Source: ANME-2 cluster archaeon
Lineage (GTDB): Archaea; Halobacteriota; Methanosarcinia; Methanosarcinales; Methanocomedenaceae
Length of the DNA: 18,925 nucleotides
Assembly: GCA_022353185.1 (NCBI GenBank)
Contig: JAKRWB010000203.1
Coordinates: 1 to 18,925, forward strand
Direction: 5' to 3'
Below are positions 7,319 to 14,819 of the stretch, one piece after another. Position numbers and translations under genes: made by a program. Below the pieces are notes generated by a model. The model was not told the origin of the DNA and made no database searches. It worked only from the letters and a program-made list of their open reading frames with translations. Position 1 is the first letter of the stretch. Each line of letters opens with the position of its first letter.

Positions 7319-10300
7319 TTATATCCCCTCCCCATAAGCTTTTATTACAGCCATTATCTGTGGTGTTGTGAAATGTCTTGCAGTTATTGCACCGGTCGGA
7401 CATTCAGCTGCACAGCATCCGCATCCTTTGCACACTACCGGGTTGATCTCGCTCTTCTTTGTGATATATACGATCTCCTCAGTTTCGACCGTGACCTCTT
7501 TGAGTTCAGGTGCTTTATACGGACATACCAGGGTACATCGGCCGCAACCAATGCACAACTCGGGGTCAACCACTGAAACATTTCCTATAGTCTCAAGGAA
7601 ATCCCTTGAAAGGATAGTACATGCACGGGATGCAGCAGCCGATGCCTGGCTGACAGATTCATCCACCAGTTTCGGTGCCTGTGATGTCCCGGCTAAAAAC
7701 ACTCCGTCAGTGGCACATTCCACTGGTCGCAATTTAATATGCGCTTCAAGGAAGAACTTGTTAGCATCCAGCGTTACTTTAAACATCGGTGCGAGCAGTT
7801 CATTTGTTTCAGGAGTTACCATAGGTGCACTTAAAACCATCAGGTCGTAATTGATCTCGAAATCCATATTCATCAGGTGATCGAATATACGCACTGTTTT
7901 TTCGCTCACTACTGGTTCATTGTCCTCAGTATAGCGCATGAATATCACACCCAGTTCCCTGGCTTTTGTATATAGCTCCTCCCAGACCCCGTAGGTCCTG
8001 ATATCCCGGTATAATATAGTGATATTTCTATCAGGATCGGATTCTTTGAGCCGGATGGCATTCTTCACAGCAACAGTACAGCAGGCCCTTGAACAGTAAG
8101 GTCTAACGTCATTTCGCCCGCCGGCACACTGTATGATCACTACGTTCTTAGCATCCACACCCTCATCCAGTCTCTGTTCAAGCTGGCTCTGGGTTATGAT
8201 ATTCGAATATTCGCCGTATGAGAAGTAACCTTCAGGCTCAAGTTCATTGGCGCCGGTAGCAATAATAGCTACACCGAATTCAATATCTTCATCAACATTC
8301 GCACCTTTGATGTGACCCTTGAAATTACCCATAGAACCTTCCTGTTCGGTCAGTTCAGTTTCTTTGTGCACAGTAATATTCTGGTTGGATTCTACTTTCT
8401 GTATTATGGGTTCCAGTACTTCCTTAGTAGTGCGTCCGTCCTGGAGATGTGTGAACTTACGCAACATTCCTCCCAGCTCAGACTCTTTCTCAAGAAGCGT
8501 CACTTTGAAATCTTTTTCAGCAATATCAAGTGCAGCAGTCATACCTGCGATACCTCCGCCGAGCACAAGAGCGTTATTGTTGAACTCAATTTTCTGCTGG
8601 TACAAGGGCTGTAGCAAGTTGGCTCTTGAAACACTCATCCTGACAATATCCTTGGCTTTTTTTGTCGCTTCTTCTTTATTGTTCTGGTGAACCCAGCTGC
8701 AATGTTCCCTGATATTTGCCAGCTCGAACAAATAAGGGTTAAGTCCGGCTTCCATCAGTGTTTCCCTGAATAACGGCTCATGGGTTCTTGGCGTGCATGA
8801 TGCAACTACCATATGGTTCAGGTTATGCTCTTTTACCAGATCCGCAATACCTGCAAGACTATCCGTACTGCAGGCATATACTTCCTCTTTTGCGAACGCA
8901 ACATGCGGCAGAGTCTTTGCATACTCTACTACATCAGGTACATCTACTATATTGCCAATGTTTATCCCGCAGCGGCATACTACTACACCGGTTCTGATCT
9001 CATCACCCATACCCCTCTCAGGCGGGTACTTTTTCTCAGTTACCAGAGTTCCTCTTACACTGGATAACAACGATGATGCTTTACTGGCAGCACCACTGGC
9101 ATCTGCCACAGTGTCTGGTATGTCCTTTGGAGCCTGCATGGCACCGCAAACGAAAATACCAGGTTTTGACGTCTCCAATGGACTATCGATCTTTGTCTTG
9201 ACAAATTCGTTATCATCCATCTCCACGCCTGCTATCTGCGCCAGGTTCTTACTGCTTTTAGAAGGTGTAAGTCCGATAGACAATACGATCATATCAAACT
9301 CTTCGCGTTTGATCCCGCTGCCATCCTCTGTCTCATATTTTAATGAGATATTATTTGTCACAGGGTCAACTTCCACCCCTGACGGCCGGCTGTTGATAAA
9401 GCGTATTCCTTTCTCATTCTTGGCCTTCTGGTAGAATTCCTCGAATCCCTTACCAAAAGCCCGTACATCAATATTAAAAATAGTAGTCTCAAGATTTGGA
9501 TCGTGTTCCATAGCCACCATAGCTTCCTTGGTAGCATACATACAGCAAACACTGCTGCAGGTATTGCGGCCGATCTCAGGACTGCGCGAACCTATACACT
9601 GTATCCAGGCTATCTTCTTTGGATGCGTGCCGTCGGCGAGCGTCACATGACCTTCAAAGGGTCCTGATGAGCTCAGTTGCCTCTCAAATTCCAGGGATGT
9701 AACAACATTAGGATGGTCGATCCTGTACTGCTCCAGGTTTGAAGCATCGTAGGGTTCAAACCCTGTATTCAGGATAATACTTCCCACATTGATGTCTACC
9801 TCTTTGTCCGTATCCTCAAAGTTGATAGCATCGTTCTCGCATGTTTTCTGGCAGTTGCCGCATTTACCCTTGGTCAGATATATACAGTGTTCCGCATCAA
9901 TGGTATATACTCTCGGTACTGCCTGCGGGAATGCCAGGTAGATGGCTTTTCTGTTATTCTGGCCTTCATTGTATTCATCAGGCACTTTAGCAGGACATTT
10001 AGCGACACACAACTCACAAGCAGTGCATTTTTCCGGATCCACGTATGTGGCCTTTTTCTTCACAGTTACTGTGAAATCACCCGGTTCACCTGTAATTCTT
10101 GTAATCTCACTGTAGGTCAAGAGTTCAATATTAGGATGGCGGGCCACTTCAGCCAGTTTTGGAGACAACGTACACATCGAACAGTCCAGTGTAGGGAATG
10201 TCTTATCCAGCTGGGCCATCTTGCCTCCGATACTTGTACTGCTCTCAATCAAATAAACCTTCAATCCGCTGCTTGCCAGATCAATGGCACTCTGGATTCC

Positions 10301-10348
10301 AGCTATTCCTCCGCCAGCAATAGCCACAGCACCCACTAATTTACTCAT
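7319..10348 (-). CDS. hdrA: Double HdrA: two HdrA modules fused in one 1009-residue chain
   Basis: Two HdrA-like modules in tandem. Module 1 (1-430) begins directly at the FAD domain (AGGGIAG, 11-17). It keeps DCSMCTLSPKLAEVAR, the inserted ferredoxin (Cys108/111/114/118 and Cys155/163/166/170) and the Cys251/264/268/269 cluster, but has no N-terminal domain and no C-terminal ferredoxin. Module 2 (about 450-1009) starts with the HdrA N-terminal domain (CRCGINIGNI; ASCTPRTHEP) and a second FAD domain (GGGIAG, 597-602). It keeps the Cys741/752/756/757 cluster and a C-terminal ferredoxin (Cys932/935/938/942; Cys973/976/979/983), but lacks the inserted ferredoxin and the DCSxCxLxPK motif. The start at 10348 has AGGTGG 7 nt upstream and overlaps the hdrB stop; an in-frame ATG at 10393 would add 15 residues inside hdrB. 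Probably two flavins with different jobs in one chain. Confidence 0.9.
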   Translation of the reverse strand: MSKLVGAVAIAGGGIAGIQSAIDLASSGLKVYLIESSTSIGGKMAQLDKTFPTLDCSMCTLSPKLAEVARHPNIELLTYSEITRITGEPGDFTVTVKKKATYVDPEKCTACELCVAKCPAKVPDEYNEGQNNRKAIYLAFPQAVPRVYTIDAEHCIYLTKGKCGNCQKTCENDAINFEDTDKEVDINVGSIILNTGFEPYDASNLEQYRIDHPNVVTSLEFERQLSSSGPFEGHVTLADGTHPKKIAWIQCIGSRSPEIGRNTCSSVCCMYATKEAMVAMEHDPNLETTIFNIDVRAFGKGFEEFYQKAKNEKGIRFINSRPSGVEVDPVTNNISLKYETEDGSGIKREEFDMIVLSIGLTPSKSSKNLAQIAGVEMDDNEFVKTKIDSPLETSKPGIFVCGAMQAPKDIPDTVADASGAASKASSLLSSVRGTLVTEKKYPPERGMGDEIRTGVVVCRCGINIGNIVDVPDVVEYAKTLPHVAFAKEEVYACSTDSLAGIADLVKEHNLNHMVVASCTPRTHEPLFRETLMEAGLNPYLFELANIREHCSWVHQNNKEEATKKAKDIVRMSVSRANLLQPLYQQKIEFNNNALVLGGGIAGMTAALDIAEKDFKVTLLEKESELGGMLRKFTHLQDGRTTKEVLEPIIQKVESNQNITVHKETELTEQEGSMGNFKGHIKGANVDEDIEFGVAIIATGANELEPEGYFSYGEYSNIITQSQLEQRLDEGVDAKNVVIIQCAGGRNDVRPYCSRACCTVAVKNAIRLKESDPDRNITILYRDIRTYGVWEELYTKARELGVIFMRYTEDNEPVVSEKTVRIFDHLMNMDFEINYDLMVLSAPMVTPETNELLAPMFKVTLDANKFFLEAHIKLRPVECATDGVFLAGTSQAPKLVDESVSQASAAASRACTILSRDFLETIGNVSVVDPELCIGCGRCTLVCPYKAPELKEVTVETEEIVYITKKSEINPVVCKGCGCCAAECPTGAITARHFTTPQIMAVIKAYGEGI

Positions 10349-11246
10349 TTGTACCACCTCTGATTCTCTCAATCTTTTTATTGAATTCTTCATTTATTAT
10401 CAGATTCTGGTTAATACCCAGTTCCTCGGGTGTATAACCCATAGCAAGTCCCAGAAGCTGCGAATAGTGGAGCACAGGTATATCATATGCCTTATCGAAT
10501 TTCTTTTTGATCTCTGTCTGGCCCACATCAAGTTGCAGGTGACAGAATGGACATGCATCTACTATACAGTCGACTCCGGCTGCTTTCATATGCTCAAGTT
10601 TATTGATAGCCATCTGGAGCGAAGTTTCAATTACAGCAGTACGTGCACCTCCACCTGCTCCGCAGCATGCCATCTTGTCCTCATAGTCCACGCTGGTAGC
10701 CCCTGTTGCTTCTACAAGTTCATCAAAGAACCTGGGGTTCTCTACACTTCCAAGATGCCTCTCTTTACTTGGTTTGACCAGATGGCATCCATAGTGAAGT
10801 GCAACATTGAGGTCCATAGGGATGGTAACTGCTGCTTTGATCTTTTCAGCTCCCACTTCTTTGGAAAGGTACTCGATAATGTGGCGCACTTCGATTGTAC
10901 CTTTAAATTCATGTCCGATCTCCTTCAGTATCTTATTAACTTCTTCTTTGAGTTTCGGATCTTCTTTCATGATATTGTTGGCATCGACCAGCGATCCAAA
11001 ACACCCGTTGCAGACAGTCAGGATATCGAGTCCCATCTCTTCCGACAGCGTTACATTCCTGGATGCCATTGACAGCCATGTGATCTTGTCAAATGACCTG
11101 AACACACCAGGAGCCGGACAGCAGGAAGCACCTTTAAGGTCTACCAGTTCAGTGCCCAGTTTTTCAAGTGTCTTTATAGTAGCAGCTTCTATGCCAGGAT
11201 ATCGGTTGGGTGCAATACAACCCAGGAAGAATGATAATTTACTCAT
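10341..11246 (-). CDS. hdrB: Heterodisulfide reductase subunit B
   Basis: 301-residue cytoplasmic subunit that in methanogens reduces CoM-S-S-CoB at two non-cubane [4Fe-4S] clusters. Both CCG domains are intact: Cys10, Cys42-Cys43, Cys79, Cys82 in the first (FFLGCIAPNRYPG...ASCCPAPG...CNGC) and Cys154, Cys194-Cys195, Cys232, Cys235 in the second (HYGCHL...ACCGAGGG...CPFC). Length matches HdrB, and there are no membrane segments. TAAGGAGG lies 7 nt upstream, and the ATG overlaps the hdrC stop (ATGA). The full ligand set suggests real disulfide chemistry. CoM-S-S-CoB is the expected substrate in a methanogen or methanotroph, in either direction. Confidence 0.93.
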   Translation of the reverse strand: MSKLSFFLGCIAPNRYPGIEAATIKTLEKLGTELVDLKGASCCPAPGVFRSFDKITWLSMASRNVTLSEEMGLDILTVCNGCFGSLVDANNIMKEDPKLKEEVNKILKEIGHEFKGTIEVRHIIEYLSKEVGAEKIKAAVTIPMDLNVALHYGCHLVKPSKERHLGSVENPRFFDELVEATGATSVDYEDKMACCGAGGGARTAVIETSLQMAINKLEHMKAAGVDCIVDACPFCHLQLDVGQTEIKKKFDKAYDIPVLHYSQLLGLAMGYTPEELGINQNLIINEEFNKKIERIRGGTNE

Positions 11247-11779
11247 GATGTTTCCTCCTTATCAGCAACAAGTTTATCAAAACCAGTAATTTTCAACAGT
11301 TTTTGAACCTCGCCCAGAGCGTCCTCGAACTTATGCACAGTAGGCGGAGTATCATCCAGTCCTACGTCCTTGCGCTTCTCTTTAGCTTCGTCATTAATTG
11401 GAACTGCATGTCCCAACTTAATCACCAACTGGCTTACCTTCCTGTGATTATCATGCATGATACCATTTTGGATCGCAATGGTCCTGATCTTTAGCAGGGT
11501 ATCCACATTCTTCACACCCTGGGGACACCTCTCCTGACACTTGTAACATGTAGTGCAGTACCAGAGATAAGGGCTGTTCAACAGGGCATCCTTCATGCCA
11601 AGGTTTGCCATACGCAGGAACTTACGGATATTGTATTCGGGTTCCTGTTCGGCCATAGGACATCCGGAAGTACATCCTGTACAGTTAAAGCACAGGGCAA
11701 TTTTATCGGCATCTGGTTCCTTGAATACTTCATCCCTGAAAGACTGGTCGAAATCAGATGTTTTAATAATATCACTCAT
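11243..11779 (-). CDS. hdrC: Heterodisulfide reductase subunit C
   Basis: 178-residue iron-sulfur protein linking HdrA to HdrB. Two [4Fe-4S] motifs are present: Cys30/33/36/40 (LCFNCTGCTSGCP) and Cys75/78/81/85 (YCTTCYKCQERCPQGV), the latter with the usual CPxGV ending. A helical C-terminal tail follows. I start it at the ATG at 11779 because GGGAGG lies upstream and the preceding stop is one base away. The longer frame from 11863 would extend deep into the previous gene with an unrelated sequence. It overlaps hdrB by 4 bases. Size and motifs match soluble HdrC, with no transmembrane segments. Confidence 0.93.
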   Translation of the reverse strand: MSDIIKTSDFDQSFRDEVFKEPDADKIALCFNCTGCTSGCPMAEQEPEYNIRKFLRMANLGMKDALLNSPYLWYCTTCYKCQERCPQGVKNVDTLLKIRTIAIQNGIMHDNHRKVSQLVIKLGHAVPINDEAKEKRKDVGLDDTPPTVHKFEDALGEVQKLLKITGFDKLVADKEETS

Positions 11780-11780
11780 A

Positions 11781-12833
11781 TTACTTCCCTCCCATCTGCT
11801 CGGCAAGGAACACTGTAAGGTCCTTAATATCGTAATCGTACTTCTCGACCGATTCCTGTTCATTCTTCATGCAGTTCAGGTGGGCCAGGCACTTGGGACA
11901 GGTAGTAATAAGTACCTGTGCATCCACGTCCCTTGCCTCGTCAAGCCGGGCCTTTCTCAGGGCCTTGCTCTTATCATTACAATTCATCATTGAACTTACA
12001 CCGCAACACCAGGCATTGTTCTTGTTGTGTTTCATTTCCACTACTTCACTGCCTGCATTGGCAAGTGCTTCCCTGGGTGCATCGTATTCACCCATATGCC
12101 TACCCAGCCTGCACGCATCATGGTATGTCACCCTGATTCCTGAATCGATACCCAGATCGGCATCTTTCAAGACCTGACTGATATGAACAACCTCTATGGG
12201 CAGGTCATAGTCCTGGCTCAATGTGCGGTAACATTCCGCACATGATGTGACCAGCTTTTCAATACCACTATCTTTTATGATCCTGGTATTCTGTTCTTTT
12301 AGTTTCTCGAAAGTTCCTTTGTCCCCTTGCCAGAGCTGGTCATGCCCACAGCATTTCATCTGCATAAGTTTGGGGTCCTGGTCTATACTTTTTAGTAATT
12401 TCATTGATGATTCTGAAATTGCTTTGAAATCCACATCCAGATCGAAGAACATATCATGAAAATCGAGACAACCGGGATAATAACCGATCTTTGAATCGCT
12501 GTTTCCTGCCTCTTCGAGGCTGGTTTTGCTCTCTTCCATATCTGTCATAATATCGGTTAATAAGGTGAAGACTCCCTTGTGAACTAATTCACCACCTTCC
12601 TTGCCAACCCTTTCTTCCTTTACAAATTCAGGATAGTCAACGCCCTGCGGGCAGCTGTCATAACAGAGACCGCAAGTCAGGCAATTCCAGATATCATCTG
12701 AATCTATACCGTATACGTTGCTCTTGTAAATGGTGCTTCTCGGGGCGGTTTTGACAACCCTCCTGACCGGACAAATGGCAGTACATTTTCCACATTGATA
12801 ACAAAGTTGAATATTAGACGACGTTTCACTCAC
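11781..12833 (-). CDS. Soluble HdrD-like protein (HdrC-HdrB fusion)
   Basis: 350-residue protein and first gene of the operon. The N-terminus carries two [4Fe-4S] motifs, Cys11/14/17/21 (LCYQCGKCTAICP) and Cys51/54/57/61 (CLTCGLCYDSCPQGV). Two CCG domains follow, with Cys122, Cys161-Cys162, Cys198, Cys201 and Cys241, Cys276-Cys277, Cys312, Cys315. This is the domain order of HdrD, the catalytic subunit of membrane HdrDE, but it is shorter than HdrD (about 400). No cytochrome HdrE is adjacent and there are no membrane segments. It is followed by separate hdrC and hdrB, so the operon encodes two disulfide-reductase units. The GTG start at 12833 has TAGGTAGG just before it, and there is no other Met or GTG before the first cluster motif. 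It might act on a different disulfide or relay electrons between modules. Confidence 0.85.
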   Translation of the reverse strand: MSETSSNIQLCYQCGKCTAICPVRRVVKTAPRSTIYKSNVYGIDSDDIWNCLTCGLCYDSCPQGVDYPEFVKEERVGKEGGELVHKGVFTLLTDIMTDMEESKTSLEEAGNSDSKIGYYPGCLDFHDMFFDLDVDFKAISESSMKLLKSIDQDPKLMQMKCCGHDQLWQGDKGTFEKLKEQNTRIIKDSGIEKLVTSCAECYRTLSQDYDLPIEVVHISQVLKDADLGIDSGIRVTYHDACRLGRHMGEYDAPREALANAGSEVVEMKHNKNNAWCCGVSSMMNCNDKSKALRKARLDEARDVDAQVLITTCPKCLAHLNCMKNEQESVEKYDYDIKDLTVFLAEQMGGK

Positions 12834-12859
12834 CTACCTATTAGATTCTCACTTTAATT

Positions 12860-12890
12860 ATGCTTATTAAGCATTTCGTTTTAAATATAT
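12860..12890 (-). promoter_or_regulatory. hdr operon promoter with palindromic operator over the TATA region
   Basis: On the minus strand, AACGAAATGCTTAATAAGC contains a BRE-like CGAAA followed by a TATA-like CTTAATAAG centred about 34 nt before the GTG start. That would give a leader of roughly 8 nt. A second AT box, ATATATTTAAA (12890-12880), lies just upstream. The first TATA-like box sits inside a perfect palindrome, ATGCTTA-T-TAAGCAT (12860-12874 on the plus strand). A protein bound there would block TBP, so repression is plausible. The transcription start is not mapped. Confidence 0.45.
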
Positions 12891-12903
12891 GGTTCAAATA
12901 AAG

Positions 12904-12922
12904 ATGCATTAGTGCTAAGCAT
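12904..12922. promoter_or_regulatory. Second, related palindrome upstream of the hdr promoter
   Basis: ATGCATTAGTGCTAAGCAT is an imperfect palindrome (one bulged A) that shares the half-site TAAGCAT with the palindrome at 12860-12874. The centres are 46 bases apart, on the far side of the promoter from the gene. Two copies of one half-site design suggest binding of one regulator at both, perhaps with looping. Chance similarity in AT-rich DNA cannot be excluded. Confidence 0.35.
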
Positions 12923-13195
12923 GATGTTTCACGGAAATGAAATTTAAAGATTATTGCTAATCCGGACAATTTTCATTCACCATAGCTATTATTAAAATTC
13001 TGTTATTTCCGCACTTTATTAAATGATCTTTAATAAGAGTCATTTTTAGAGTCATTATTATTACCGGGCATATGTTATTTTTCTAATATATAGACATATA
13101 GCATTTACTTTATAATAGCATTACAATTATATTTATGATTTATTCCGGAAATACTGGATTACCGAGACTTTTTATTATTTTCTGGAACGGTTTAT

Positions 13196-13263
13196 AACCA
13201 CAGAGGGCACGGAGAACACAGAGGAAACAATAACTCTCTGTGTTCTCTGTGTTCTCTGGGGTT
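13196..13263. repeat. Long imperfect inverted repeat with internal short repeats
   Basis: The left arm at 13196-13223 and the right arm at 13236-13263 are reverse complements over 28 bases with about four mismatches. A 12-base loop separates them. Each arm is built from repeated GAGAACACAG-type units. I know this style of element (alternating CACAGAG/AACACAG blocks) as a dispersed intergenic repeat in environmental microbes. It could act as a folded RNA, a terminator between divergent units or a miniature mobile element. Confidence 0.7.
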
Positions 13264-13330
13264 GATCTTCTTTGCCATGATTCATTTATCATACTTGACC
13301 AGAATAAATTAAAAAGTCTCGAAATTACAT

Positions 13331-13346
13331 ACCAAAACTATAAAAT
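13331..13346 (+). promoter_or_regulatory. Archaeal promoter for the ychF-type GTPase gene
   Basis: ACCAAAA (BRE-like) followed by CTATAAAA, centred about 29 bases before the ATG at 13371. Transcription would begin at or within a few bases of the ATG. No ribosome-binding site precedes the ATG, which fits a leaderless mRNA. Confidence 0.6.
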
Positions 13347-13370
13347 CAAGTTAGGTTCAAGATACAAATA

Positions 13371-14546
13371 ATGTCAATTTCCATAGGACTGGCGGGAAAA
13401 CCAAATTCGGGGAAGAGTACCTTTTTCAAAGCTGCTACACTTGCAAACGTAGAGATTGCCAATCATCCATTTACCACAATTGATGCAAACCATGGTATCA
13501 CCTATGTCAGGACATTGTGTCCATGCAAAAAGCTGGGAAAACCCTGCGGGCAGTGCCAGGATGGTGTCAGGTATGTACCGGTTGCGGTTATTGATGTGGC
13601 CGGCCTCGTACCAGATGCCCATAAGGGCAGAGGATTAGGTAATGCGTTTCTGGACAACCTGAGGCAGGCCAATGCAATCATTCATGTAATCGATGTATCA
13701 GGTGGTACCGATATTGAAGGAAACCCGGTGGGCATAGGCCAGCATGACCCGCTTGAGGATATCGAGTTTTTGGAACATGAAATAACCATGTGGATGTTCG
13801 GCATCCTGAAGCGCAACTGGGACCGCTTGTCCCGCAGGATACAGGCTGAAAATCTCAAACTTGAACAGGTAATATCTGACCAGCTGCAGGGTGCGGGTAT
13901 AAGTGTATATCATGCAAGGTTAGCACTGGCCAAAACGCCCATGTCTGATAATCCTGCAAAATGGACCGATGATGAGATGATAGCGCTATCAGATGCACTG
14001 AGGCTGGCGAGCAAGCCATTGATGATTGCAGCCAACAAGATGGATGTGGCCCCGCCCGAACTGCTGGAGAGGCTCATGTCTGCGGACAGGATAGTGGTAC
14101 CCACATCTGCGGCAGCCGAACTGGCATTGCGCATGGCTGCAAAGAGTGATGCCATAGCATACCGGCCCGGTGATAAAGAGTTCGTGATGAATGATGGACT
14201 CAGTGATGCACAGAAGGCAGGACTGGACAAGATCAAGATGCTGCTAGATGAAAATGGTAGTACTGGCATCCAGGAATGTATCAACACTGCAGTGTTGCAA
14301 CTGCTTGACCAGGTGGTGGCCTACCCGGTTGAGGACGAGAACAAGTTCACGGATAAAAAGGGCAGAGTACTGCCTGATGCCTATCTTATGAAAAGCGGTT
14401 CCACAGCCCATGACCTGGCATATCTGGTGCATACAGATATCGGGGAAGGATTCCTATATGCTGTAGATGCAAAAACCAAGATGCGTCTTGGTGAAAAGCA
14501 TGAAGTTGAAGATGGTGATGTGATTAAGATAGTTTCTACAAAGTAA
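13371..14546 (+). CDS. ychF: YchF/OLA1-like GTPase, archaeal type
   Basis: 391-residue P-loop NTPase of the Obg/YchF group, a conserved ribosome-associated ATPase/GTPase thought to act in translation or stress responses. Motifs: G1 GLAGKPNSGKST (6-17), switch HPFTTIDAN (32-40), G3 DVAGLV (75-80), G4 NKMD near 222, and a C-terminal TGS-type RNA-binding domain ending EVEDGDVIKIVSTK. The typical coiled-coil insertion lies around 130-200. An unusual CPC-x6-CGQC cluster (Cys50, 52, 59, 62) sits between G1 and G3 and could bind a metal. The only plus-strand housekeeping gene here, it is transcribed alone from a leaderless promoter. The NKMD motif leaves GTP versus ATP preference open. Confidence 0.92.
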   Translation: MSISIGLAGKPNSGKSTFFKAATLANVEIANHPFTTIDANHGITYVRTLCPCKKLGKPCGQCQDGVRYVPVAVIDVAGLVPDAHKGRGLGNAFLDNLRQANAIIHVIDVSGGTDIEGNPVGIGQHDPLEDIEFLEHEITMWMFGILKRNWDRLSRRIQAENLKLEQVISDQLQGAGISVYHARLALAKTPMSDNPAKWTDDEMIALSDALRLASKPLMIAANKMDVAPPELLERLMSADRIVVPTSAAAELALRMAAKSDAIAYRPGDKEFVMNDGLSDAQKAGLDKIKMLLDENGSTGIQECINTAVLQLLDQVVAYPVEDENKFTDKKGRVLPDAYLMKSGSTAHDLAYLVHTDIGEGFLYAVDAKTKMRLGEKHEVEDGDVIKIVSTK

Positions 14547-14572
14547 TTTTATATAGAAGACCAAGATGGGGG

Positions 14573-14594
14573 GAATAGTATATTGTAACTATTC
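14573..14594. terminator. Possible bidirectional terminator between convergent genes
   Basis: GAATAGT (14573-14579) and ACTATTC (14588-14594) form a 7-bp AT-rich stem with an 8-base loop. It sits between the ychF stop and the xseB stop, whose genes converge, and overlaps the xseB stop codon. No clear T-run follows on either strand, so the role is uncertain. Confidence 0.3.
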
Positions 14595-14819
14595 TATATC
14601 CATCTCTTCGGTTTTGTTATCTTCAACCAGTTTTTCTATCTTTTGCCTGGCAGTTTCCAGTTTTGATGAACACAGGCGGGTAAGTGCTATACCCTGCTCG
14701 AATAGTGCAAGGCTCTCATCCAGGGACCGGTCGCCTTCTTCTATCTTCCTGGTTATATCTTCCAGTTCTGCCAGTGCGCCTTCTAAATTGATGTCATTTT
14801 TATCATTATCTGCGTTCAA
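14589..14819 (-). CDS. xseB: Exonuclease VII small subunit
   Basis: 76-residue acidic helical protein with the XseB signature: an LEGALAELEDITRKIEEGD helix, then SLDESLALFEQGIALTRLC and a final helix ETARQKIEKLVEDN. XseB helices wrap the XseA coiled coil to make the active single-strand-specific exonuclease, which trims DNA from both ends to short oligonucleotides. It overlaps xseA by 4 bases (ATGA), so the subunits are translationally coupled. Length is normal. Exonuclease VII is mainly bacterial, so the pair was probably acquired by an ancestor of this archaeon. Confidence 0.93.
   Translation of the reverse strand: MNADNDKNDINLEGALAELEDITRKIEEGDRSLDESLALFEQGIALTRLCSSKLETARQKIEKLVEDNKTEEMDIE

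Larger units (their letters stand above)
12834..13370. other. Long AT-rich divergent intergenic region
   Basis: 537 bases without a credible gene, between the divergently transcribed hdr operon and ychF. It holds the hdr promoter and two related palindromes near the left end, a close pair of AGAGTCATT direct repeats (13036-13044 and 13048-13056), a long imperfect inverted repeat (13196-13263) and the leaderless ychF promoter. The middle (about 12930-13190) is simply AT-rich with no clear structure. Confidence 0.7.

Noticed and set aside
10284..11072. Open frame of 262 codons on the plus strand
   Set aside because: Antisense to hdrB and the start of the double hdrA. The Cys- and His-rich translation is a shadow of the CCG domains.
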